A stretch of DNA of 64,000 nucleotides from Ascaris suum (lineage: Eukaryota; Nematoda; Chromadorea; Rhabditida; Ascarididae), in contig CM024189.1 of assembly GCA_013433145.1 (NCBI GenBank), positions 6,068,001 through 6,132,000 of the forward strand. The letters run 5' to 3'. Positions 54,340 through 64,000 of the stretch are shown piece by piece (positions within the stretch are counted from its first letter, which is position 1; every line of letters starts with the position of its first letter). The notes below the pieces were generated by a model. The model was not told the DNA's origin. It was given only the letters and a program-made list of their open reading frames with translations, and ran no database searches. A program made the translations under genes and the position numbers.

Positions 54340-57300
54340 GCAATTGCTTCCGATGCACCTTCAAGAGGACTGTCGCCAGCGAGACTACAGACCAATTTCC
54401 TTTTGAATGGTTCGGTTTTCAATTTGCGATGCAAGAACCTAGTAAGAGCAATGATTCGTGAAGGAACTTTAAACGACGATTAGCTAAAATCCTTATTTTT
54501 CCAAAAATACAGGAAAATCTGGGAAGGACATGGCCATACCCTCCGCGTTTCTTCCTCTCTCCCCTTTCAAAGGCAATTTCCATGAGAACACTTTCGCCAA
54601 CAATCGATAGAACCTTACTTCCCGTTAAAAATATTCGTGAATTGCACTGCAGCTGTCAATGATCGGCTAAAGTGTCGCTGTCCTCGCCAATGGAAACCAC
54701 TTCAAATTTTAATCACATCTTCATACGACGAAAATTTTATATGAAGCAGAAAAAGGAATACATACTACGTAGAGCATCGCTGTCGATAATCAAATAGTCA
54801 TCCGGTTCACCTCTTCGTGTGCCAACTGCTTGAGGGCATTTACAAACCTTCCTTAAGAAAGTGAAAACAAAAATTACGCTCCAACTGATTGTTTATAGAG
54901 TCAGTATATGATATAATTGATGAAACACACCACTTGAGGTAGCGTAACATCGAGTAGCATCAATGCGTTTTGTTTCTCGCCTACTTTAAAGTACTTCAAG
55001 AATTCACTTCTGGTTCACCCACCTATTAAGGGTACTTTTCAATGTGCCGATGGCACCAATGTCCCCATTATTACACAAGCCAAGTAAAGGTGCAACCAAA
55101 TCTTCCACATATCACATTATAACAATGGAAAATCATAGAGCACATTTAAGTACTTCATACAGGAAAAGGAAGTGAGATGCATAAAAAAATTTCTTTTGGG
55201 TGAAGTCGTTTACTGACTATTTAAAGTGACCACTATCGAAAGAGGTGGATGAAATGGGTAATCGTATGGAGGGATAAATATGTACAAAATTGATGGATGC
55301 CCTCAAAATTACACTACCTCGAAGGGATGACGTTTCGAATAAACTTATGCATGGAACTACCCTCGTCGTAAAACTTCGCCTTAAGCCCGATAGACTCCTC
55401 GTTCCTTTCATGGAACTTTTATGCAGCCCCACTTTCTAAAATGATCAGCATCGCAGCAACGCAAATCATCGCTTTTTGCTTGGACAAGCGAGCACTTCAC
55501 TGATAAACTTTCCCACTTCACATGCAAATATGGGGCAACCAAAATAAAAACAAACACCAAGACTGAAAATTGCAGGGAAAGGATATCATTTCGCTAGAAT
55601 TTTATAGATTTTGCAATTCTAATTAGCGATATAATAAAAAAGTATGAGCTAATATATGAAAATTTACCTTCAGAACTTATCACATGTATTCGATAGCGTC
55701 TATTATTTCGAAAGACTAAACGAGATGCTTTGATATAATCAAAGAAAAAAAAAGAATTATGTTAATGACATAGAATTACTTCAGCCGACTATATATAATC
55801 TTATTTGTCGAATAGCTGAGAGAGTTCCACTCAATAGTTGCTTTTAAAGAGAGAACTTTTTATTTTCTGAAAACTGAAAGGAATAGTTTTTTTTTTCTAG
55901 AATTGGAAAGGAAAGAGATATCAATGAAACCTTCGGGTCGCTCAATTATATGATAATCAACGAAGAGCATAATGAACAAATATCATATATACTATGCGTA
56001 TGTAGAATATTGCGTCGAATAGTTCAAAGAATCACGAATAATTCTCCAAAAAAAGTCAAAAACAAGAAGAACTACAAATGATTACAATGAAAATTACTCA
56101 ATAAATAAGAACAATATAAAAACAATACCCGTAAATATGACGTGCTATTTAGAGAAAATATAATGCTGCAAAAAAAAATTACTCATAAACAGTTACAGTA
56201 TTGAAATACTTTTCCATATAATGCTTTTTTTAATTTCAGTATTTGAGATAATCAAATAGTTAGAATCATTTTAAATCGAAAAAACAATTAATAAGTTCAG
56301 CATATTTTTAAAAAATTATACTTTTTTTTTGCACTTTCAAGAAGCATCAAATTGAGTGCCTCCTTATCTCGTATACATTTTACTCATCTCTATGCGCGAA
56401 GCAATTACCTATTAGGATATAAACCCATATTACCATACTACACTTTTGAATTTTTATTTAATATCCATCAATTATAATCAAATTAGGTGCTCATCAATTT
56501 TTCATTTTCAATAATCAAATAGCATATTTCCATTTTCAATGAACGTTTCATCAGCTTTTCGTTGTAAAATTTTCATCGCCCCTTTATTATGGTCAGTTAT
56601 TTGATTGAAACAAAAACATGAAAAATTAAAATATCAACTGAAATAAATTGAAAATCTAGTCTAGAAAAGCGAGAAAAAATTTTAGTAAAAAGGACGTTTG
56701 TCTCTTCCGGACTACGAGGGGATTTATTTGCTTGACCATTTATTTTTTTAGCGTCCCGAGGTGAGTAAACAGAAGAACAGAATGTGAGCATGGAGAGCCA
56801 GAACGAGCAGAACGCTCGCAAAGCTACAATTTTGGCTAAGAGACATTTAATATGTAAGAAGAGCAAAAATGTGTAAATCGAAACAACTCAGCCGCAAATT
56901 AATGACTGAAGGAGTGGGTGCATTAACGATATCGGCGGGAAACAGATTCTAGTCTCGTGTAAAGCGAAACTGGAAACTACGCAGAACATTTTTTATACTG
57001 CAATATTTTTTGGCGAGCTGAAACTGATGTGTACATCTACTATGGGGAGGGAAACTGAAAGCCGAAAACATTCCATAACAAAGAATTCAATTAAAATTTA
57101 TCCGGCAATGTTTCAATGATCCCAATCTAAAGTTGTTGGTCTGGTAGTGTGGCTAGCCTAATATGGACGACGATAAGTTCTGTGCAAAACAATGCGGATG
57201 AAGCGTTCCTGGACATTCTCTAGCAAATTGATATCAGAAATCGATTAATAATAAATTATAGACAAATACTGAGAATAAATGAAATCTCTGCATTTATAAA

Positions 57301-57530
57301 GATGCATATCGATGATCGGAAATGTTCGCTTATATCCTAATCGATGATCAGAAAGGATCGATGATATTCGTATACTGGTAACATTTGGCTGTTACGCGTC
57401 AGACATGACCCGCATGTCAGAAACTCTTCGGCGTTGCAAAGAGTTGCATCTGAGTTTTCCCAAAAGACAGCACAGTAAAGCTTTCTTTGAGCAACGCTAT
57501 CACAATGTGATGCCAATCATATCGCCTAAA
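54340..57530. other. Tail-to-tail spacer between the IFT27-like and ARL4-like genes
   Basis: Should hold both 3' UTRs. No coding sequence can be supported. Minus-strand AATAAA signals occur near 56583-56588 and 56723-56728, but they lie far from the ARL4 stop. Confidence 0.6.
57308..57365. repeat. Three copies of ATCGATGAT
   Basis: Copies start at 57308, 57340 and 57357. The first two extend to ATCGATGATC[G/A]GAAA. Confidence 0.7.
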
Positions 57531-57552
57531 TCATCTCTTCTTCGCATTTTTC
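57531..57552 (-). CDS. ARL4: ARL4-like exon 4 (22-base terminal exon, basic tail)
   Basis: Acceptor CATTTTCAG is followed by one base completing an Arg codon, then KNAKKR and TGA. The basic tail and the exact phase match argue that this is the true last exon. Confidence 0.78.
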
Positions 57553-60500
57553 CTGAAAATGAAATAATGAATCAATTAATATTCTGAGACTGCAATAGTT
57601 TCGTTCAGACGCTTAAAACGAAACATGAACAATAGATATGAATATTTTAGTTAAAAAGAACGACTTAATAAAATGACTATATCACTACGCCATTAATCGC
57701 TTAGCTATTCATCTCTCAATCACCTTAAAATGTTCTATCGTTAGTTTATGAAAACTAAATATCGCCAACAAACGAGTAAAAATGAGTAATTCCAGAAGAT
57801 GAGAAGCGCATTCTTGCATCAATTGCATTGCCGAAAAATCCGCTATCATCGAATAAGTATGGCAATTGACGCCGGCTTCAAATCCCTATCGACGGTGAAT
57901 TTTTCAAGTTATAATAGCGACAGCCATAAGAAAACATTTTACTGAGTGAAACTAAACGGAACTGGTCCTTCAAAAGTTTGTCTTATATTGCATTTGATGA
58001 TGCGATCGTTCCTTCCGATACAAACCGTATGCGACCCAAGAGGTGTAATGTGCAAGACTAAGTTTATGCGAATTTAATGGGTCAATTTGCAAGTTGATAT
58101 AGGATCACCTCATGGTATACGTCACGAGATTATACAAACTGTTTAGTATTCTAGTTTCAGCCGTTCGCAAAATTGTAACTACCGGAAAGGCAGATACGAC
58201 ACAGTCATAATGTGCTTTACAAAGGTGAGACATAACAAACGGTCTTTAACATCTCAGGCAAATACATCATCAAACAAAAGAGTTCGAAGAAAGATGTTCT
58301 AGAAATAGTAAGCACGCACCGAGCTTGTAGTATAAGCTGATGCATTTCTGGAAACAATTCGTCGAGACCGTCACCAGTAACCGCACAACAGGGCAATATA
58401 TGAGTTGGTCTTTTGCCGATCCCTTGAGCAACCGATTGCCTTACCTCAGCATCGCTACGCGCTTCAGGCAGGTCTTGCTTATTTGCCAGTAGAATCACAG
58501 GCACTGTGGATGGAAAGTCAGGTAATCGTAGCAAGTTGGCCAACTCGACATGCGCTTCCTCGAACCTAGAAAGCGAATTTCATATAACTATTACTGCCAT
58601 CGCTAGCCTATCGCAAAAAGGAGGAGCTGTACGCGTTATAGTACCCTCAATTTGCTTAGGAAAGAATATCAGTGAAATGGTCAGAACCTTGAGTTCCATA
58701 AACAGGAAAAGCTCAGAAAACTTATAAACGCCAAGGAAATTTTACATCCGTTAGCAAAACCCCTTTCTATTAATAAAATTTCTTCACTTTCTGTAAGATT
58801 GTGACTTGTTTCCTTCAAAGTTTCTTACAAGGCTAATAGGATCAACCCCTCTCCTCCACATCTGACAGTCGTTGACGTAGTGGCACTTTCCACTACAAAG
58901 TACTTTATTTCTGTGCTTGCCTAGACTTTTCATTGAACACTGCAATGAGATATAGCTGTGCATTAGAGCATTAACTGCTATGTGCGAATCGGCTCTTTTG
59001 CAATGCACATTGTATAAATCCGACCGCTCGACATCAAGCTCGATTTAAGCATAGAAAAAGTTTTTGCAACACAAAGGATTTGAAAATACGAGAAACTTCT
59101 CGAATTGTTTGATTGAATCAATTTGAAGACTTATTGGAAATGATTACAATGCCCCTCTCTCGTCAAAACCTCTCCCTAGCTCTTCCTTTTCGAAACAAAA
59201 TGATGGTTTTTACAAGCTTTCATAAAGTGCATCGAAAAAAAAAACATTAAATGTCTTCATGGATTGTACCGATATAAGTAAGGGATTGCTAATATAAAAC
59301 ATATGCTGTAATTTTCAATCAATATAAAGAAATCTTTAAAAATTGCTTCTACCGTTCACGATCTGTTGAGTCAACAACAAAGATAACAGCATCGGCTTGT
59401 CGGACATATGTTCGCCAAAGAGGACGCAGTTTCTCTTGACCACCTACATCCCACACAACAAACGTCTGTCCTTTAGCTGGGCCACTTGATGGTCGAAACT
59501 GGAACACATGTGAAGGTAAACAAACAGAGAAGTACAATTTAACTTTAAAAACCTCCTTATGGCGCTGATGAATACGAATCGTTCGAAAACTCTTGCAAAA
59601 AACATTTCATATCTCATTCAGTACACCTCTGCCGAGATAAAACAAGCTTAAATATACTAGAAACATGAGCCTTCTTGGGTCACAAATTAAGGCTACGATA
59701 AAAATTAGGTGCGGAAAAATGAAAGGAAGGGAGATTGTTTTAGTCGGAAAGGTCATACGATCAACGCTCTTAATATCAAAAATCAAATTTAAAAGTTATG
59801 TGTAATATTGTGGGCTATTCCGATGCAGATAAAATGTGATAAATTTCCATTAGCAAAAATATTTCTAAGAAACGCAAGAAAAAAAGTTTACATTAAACTA
59901 ATTATTATAGATCGCTAATAAAAACGCTAGTTCGACTTCGAAAAAAAAATGCAGAAAATAATCGAAAAATGTTGACTTCATTGCATTCTTCTTTCTTTAT
60001 CTTTCTTCAAATAATAATATGGTCTCTGCTTATTTTCTATATTTTAAACAATAAAATCTCGCATTAATTATGACGTTTAATCGTCGAAATATTCTCACTA
60101 TAGGTCCGTTTCCACCATAGCATCAAAACGCAATCCAACGCCCATTGCAATACAGTTCTTTTTTATCGTTACTTTGAGATATGCTGTTCTGACCGCATAT
60201 CGCACCCCTTCTCCCATTGCTCCATCTACCCTTCCCTCATCCGGTCTATCATACATACACAGCGAAAAATCTCTCGTTACAATTCTCGAAGTCGAAAAAC
60301 AATTTTTGACGAAATTTTAGCATAAAATAATATTATTAAAGACGCAAGCGGACGTGAAACGACTTCAACTTCAGACCGGAAATCCATTTAGCACCCATCT
60401 TCTCAAGAATTAACTCGCTTTTATGATTACCTTTACGATTTCAGTCTCATCACCTCCTTTTCAAACAGTATTTGTTCCATTCGGTTACGCTCCTAGTAAG

Positions 60501-62053
60501 AAATCGGGTTGCGAACTGCCAATGCCGCCACTGGTTGAGGAGGGGGTGCTGGAAAGGTTAGGTCCACCTACGATATAAGACCTCAATTATAAGCATGACA
60601 TATCAGAGGAAATTCAGGTACTTTCATGATATGCAGGTATTGTACAATAAAAAAATAAGCACACAAGTGTCATCCCATGTAATACTCAAGCGGTTTTACG
60701 AAAGTCACGAGAATTTGTTGAGAAGAACTTCAGACATCCAATTGACCATGGTTTCGGCATTAAAAACGTGCATCACTTGCAATTCAGATAGCTTTTATTA
60801 GGAGTAAGTAGACGACGCCAACAATTGAATCATTTTTTCTGCATACGACAGCATAATGCGACAAATACTTTTTAAGTCGTAATTTAGCGAATAAGAAAGC
60901 CTTTTAACGATCAGTGCACATCCTTCTAGCGGTCAACGCATATCCTCCACGGTTTCGTCCCATATCTGCGGTCTATCGGAAATTTTTTTGCATACATTTC
61001 GAGTGCTCAGTATCACGAAGGCGAATAGTAAGCTTCAATAGTTAGAAGATACACGTATAAGGTTCTATGAGGTATGATATTAACAATAATACTTTTACAG
61101 ATGAGAAACAGGGAAATATTTCATTTTACTTCACTAACAATATTCCTTCTTTAACCTTTACATTCTAAGGTCAACGACCCTCTCTTTGAAAATTACGCGC
61201 GCCTGAAGAGACTGGTACTAGGCAACACAGCGACCATTTGTGATAATTAACTAGTAATCCTGTTCAAGACTGCCATGAAAAGTAAGGCATCGTCGCTAAA
61301 GAGCGCTTAGGAAAGGCTTTACGAAAAAGTACCGTGAAAAAAAATGAACAGGGGATATGGAACAACTGCAGCAAATGATACAATGAAACGCTGAAGACCT
61401 GTAAAGGAAGAGTGCAACACATTCAACATAACATGCAAACACGTTCGCCACCCAAAAACAGACACAGATACAGACGCAAGTATATGCGCAAGTCTGCAGA
61501 CAAATATACAAATACAAACAGACACGAAAATATACACATAGGAGTGACTGGCTCGAGTATCCACATAGCTGCCGAACCTCTTCAGAGGCCTCAACCAATC
61601 TCAGCAATTATTACCCTTCTGAAAATAGCGAGATCAATGGAAATCAAGAAAATGCGATCGCTCCGAGCGGAGAGTACAGAATGTTTCGCCGCTCCTTCGC
61701 AGCTGGTGGCAGCTGCGTTCCCCGCGAATCGCCGTTTCTTTGCAAAGTTGAATTTTGTCAATCTAAAGACCATCCGTTTATAGCAGTTAGCTATTGGTGG
61801 TTTTCATAACTTATTAATTACATTTAAAAATAGGCGTGTGCGACAATGAAGTATGAAGCGGAGCGAATCGTATGCGGCAGCTAGCTGACCCCATCGAGCA
61901 TACCTTTTCGCAATTAAAGCCGACCGTAGGCGCCTGTTGTACGAAGTGATCCATTTTTAGGCGATAGATGATGGTGGACTTGCCAGCATTGTCTAGTCCC
62001 AACATTGCCACGTGATAGTTGTAGCTATCGAAGAGCGACAGTTTCTGCCCCAT
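57531..62053 (-). CDS. ARL4: ARL4-like ARF-family GTPase, four exons, 187 aa
   Basis: ARL4 proteins are myristoylated ARF-like GTPases that act at the plasma membrane, recruiting ARF6 exchange factors, and can enter the nucleus through a basic tail. Exons in transcript order are 62053-61904, 59498-59353, 58565-58320 and 57552-57531, with GT/AG ends and phases 0, 2, 2. The protein starts MGQKLSLF with Gly2 for myristoylation. The P-loop is GLDNAGKS (19-26), followed by PTVGFN (42-47) with switch I Thr43 and [13 protein letters not shown] with Gln71. NKQD is at 127-130 and CAVTG at 159-163. The tail RKNAKKR matches the short basic end of ARL4. All GTP-binding residues are intact. [13 protein letters not shown] shows the longer interswitch typical of ARL4. 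Length is close to the family's 192-201. ARL4 is the best match, though another ARF-like subgroup is possible. The gene faces the IFT27-like gene tail to tail. Confidence 0.9.
57553..58319 (-). other. ARL4-like intron 3
   Basis: AT-rich intron of 767 bases. Nothing else is recognised. Confidence 0.7.
58320..58565 (-). CDS. ARL4: ARL4-like exon 3 (NKQD and G5)
   Basis: Follows acceptor TTTCTAG. Encodes [12 protein letters not shown] through [12 protein letters not shown] and [20 protein letters not shown], ending LILQA plus two bases. The donor is GTGCGT. If unspliced, the frame would continue into a 38-residue hydrophobic tail unlike ARL4. Confidence 0.92.
58566..59352 (-). other. ARL4-like intron 2
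   Basis: AT-rich intron of 787 bases. Nothing else is recognised. Confidence 0.8.
59353..59498 (-). CDS. ARL4: ARL4-like exon 2 (switch II)
   Basis: Follows acceptor GTTCCAG and encodes [34 protein letters not shown] and VVDSTDRE plus two bases. The donor is GTAGAA. Confidence 0.93.
59499..61903 (-). other. ARL4-like intron 1 (2.4 kb)
   Basis: Contains a stretch of C/T-rich DNA near 60.1-60.25 kb. No gene is seen. Confidence 0.8.
61904..62053 (-). CDS. ARL4: ARL4-like exon 1
   Basis: Fifty codons from [10 protein letters not shown] to GFNCEK, with donor GTATGC at phase 0. It includes the myristoylation glycine, P-loop and switch I threonine. Confidence 0.93.
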
Positions 62054-64000
62054 GCCAGTAGCCTATCCTTGGTGGCAAAAGCAGCGAAATGTCGACTCGG
62101 CAACACTGAATGTCACTTCGGCGCTCTCACCGTATCGCCACTCTCTCTGCACCGCTATTTACAGATGTGGTCGTTTCGAGTGCGCGCACGATGTGGGACT
62201 GCGTGTCGAAAGCACGACCTACCCGTCGCGACTATCGATTTTGGCGGCGTTCGAATTATTTCACTCAACGCCTTTCTTTTGCCCTCATTATAGCGGCAAC
62301 AAACTGGTCACCCATTCACAAGTGCTTTCTTTGGCTTGCCCTCCACTTGAAATTAGTGCATGTATGTGCTGGTCAGGTCCGTATGCAAATATCTTCGTTG
62401 AATGGCATTCATGGATTGTGTTGGCTTGCACTGGTGCGCAAATATTTCATTGAGTTACAATGACGCACATTTCTAAACAGAGTCACATCGGAAAACAATA
62501 TTCCAAATTTGGAAACACGTACTGCGAAGTCGGTTTACCATCGAACGTATATGTAAATACAAGGCGAAATACGCAACATGCGATTCGACAATTGCTGGAT
62601 GCCTCTTTGAAGTAATAACGGCGTATACACAAAAAATGTCGTTGATGAACTTCTAAACACGATTTATTGATAATCGTTTGTGAAGTTTCGTTGAATATCA
62701 ATGAAAGAGCATTTCATGGATTGCTGTTAAATTGACGCAAAATGATCGCAAGGATTGCATTTGATTTTAAAATACAGGGGTCCATTTCAAATTTTCTGTA
62801 ATTTACAATTATAAAATTAATGCTGTAAACTTACAAGAATTATTGGAACTTTTGGTAGCACAGTCTACTCACAAGCTAGACGAGCATTGGTTACTATAGC
62901 TGAAAGTTTGAAGTCTGCGAGGTTTATTCGACTTGTAAAGCTATTAGTGCTATAAGGAGGGGAAAGAAATTGGCCGAATATCATACGATCAAATAAACGA
63001 CCCTTAATTTTCCCGCACAAAGTACTTTGAGACTATTTTGCTAAAAACATCAACGGATTTCGCAAGAAAAGGCTAAACAGCGTTGAAAATTTGCCGTTAA
63101 TGCCGACGTCACGATGAGATTCTCCTAAAATTTCATGAGGACTCAAAGAGCCCATAAAATTGTTGTTAAGCAAGCATTCTACATATATCTGTTGTTGTTA
63201 TAGCAGATCTTCATACGACTCGCCCATACAACAGTAACAAAAGAAGTGAACGTAACGTTTCACTCATAGTATATGATCGCTTCAACTGTATTAACATAGT
63301 GGGCAGTTTTGTTCTAAGTCGAGGAAGTCTTTTTATGTATACATCAGCGAAGAGCTTCTTAAGTTGGTTTTCTCATCTGCTGCTATGGAGCGCCATTCGC
63401 GGTGTCCAAGGTTCTTATGTGTGGTTTTCGACTCAAAGATCTTCGGTGACTGAGGTCAACAGTTAAGAGACAAAGATTTTACTTCGCTAATATGGCTAAA
63501 ATGATTACCCATTAAGTGGTGTTCGAATTTGCCACTCTTAAAATCAGTGAGATGAGACTGCACATTACAGCACTTTGTAAGAGAGAAGTATTCATGAAAA
63601 AGTCAGCAATGTGATGGTTGTTTTCAGCGTTGGAGAGCACTCCGCGAATAATCAAAGTCGAGTTGATGACTTGTTAAGTAGCATCTTCACCTAATTTTTA
63701 AATTTATCCCTTAAAGAGATGAACGCTCGTTGCTCGTACGTTGCTTCACTATGAAACTCTTAATGCCACCTTCACCATTACTACATGCGTTGTCAGTTTA
63801 CTAATTAAAACTTACCACCACTGTCATGTAATAAACACAAAACGATTAATTTATTGTCACAGTCACCAAGTTTTTGAGCTGCTGTGGTAAAGCATAGTGC
63901 AATTTGCAAAGCCTCCGGTAAAAACACTGCCAGTCACTAATGTGTCTCAGCTAGGGAGCGGAATGAGAGAGCTGCCGCTTTTTGACGGTCTTTTATAAAA
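62054..64000. other. Upstream region of the ARL4-like gene
   Basis: The first 400 bases are GC-richer and open in three plus-strand frames, which looks like promoter and 5' UTR DNA rather than coding sequence. The rest is AT-rich with no gene recognised. Confidence 0.5.

Noticed and set aside
55217..55435. Open minus-strand stretch, first considered as the last ARL4 exon (tail KWGCIKVP)
   Set aside because: The 22-base exon at 57531-57552 is closer, phase-matched and gives the basic tail expected of ARL4.
62012..62463. Three overlapping plus-strand frames of 93-133 codons
   Set aside because: All three frames are open because the DNA is GC-richer. No motif is seen, and they overlap the ARL4 start on the other strand.

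Overview
The window looks like nuclear DNA from a nematode. The main clue is a CtBP-type corepressor with an N-terminal THAP zinc finger. That architecture is known from C. elegans CTBP-1, and as I recall that protein, the first 77 residues here are nearly the same. Genes are split by large AT-rich introns (two of about 10 kb), long (TA)n arrays are common, and acceptors follow the TTTCAG style. Large introns plus close identity to C. elegans suggest a large-genome chromadorean (ascarid-like) worm, but the species is inference. No bacterial, viral or CRISPR features were seen.

I can support three protein-coding genes, all multi-exon. Most of their exons are too short to stand out as open reading frames, so they were assembled by hand from homology, splice sites and reading-frame phase. 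(1) ctbp-1, minus strand, 62 to about 31,777 coding, with a probable 5' UTR exon ending at 31,926. Eight coding exons encode the THAP finger, a basic Ser-rich linker and the first part of the D-2-hydroxyacid dehydrogenase fold; the 3' end runs off the left edge. (2) A small GTPase matching IFT27 (RABL4), plus strand, 50,604-54,339, five exons, 169 residues. A near-perfect RFX/DAF-19 X-box lies 917 bases upstream. (3) An ARL4-like ARF-family GTPase, minus strand, 57,531-62,053, four exons including a 22-base terminal exon, 187 residues.

Layout: 1-31.9 kb is the ctbp-1 transcription unit with six (TA)n arrays in its introns. From 32 to 47.8 kb no gene can be supported; a few GC-richer islands are present (35.0-35.9, 38.8-39.1, 44.1-44.8 kb). 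From 47.8 to 54.3 kb the plus strand becomes strikingly T-rich and carries the IFT27-like gene. From 54.3 to 57.5 kb is the tail-to-tail spacer between IFT27 and ARL4, and 62-64 kb is ARL4 upstream sequence.

Functionally, ctbp-1 is a nuclear transcriptional corepressor. The IFT27-like protein would act in intraflagellar transport in sensory cilia, and the ARL4-like protein at membranes. Nothing suggests they share a pathway. The most notable point is the IFT27-like gene with an X-box, because C. elegans is known to lack IFT25 and IFT27.
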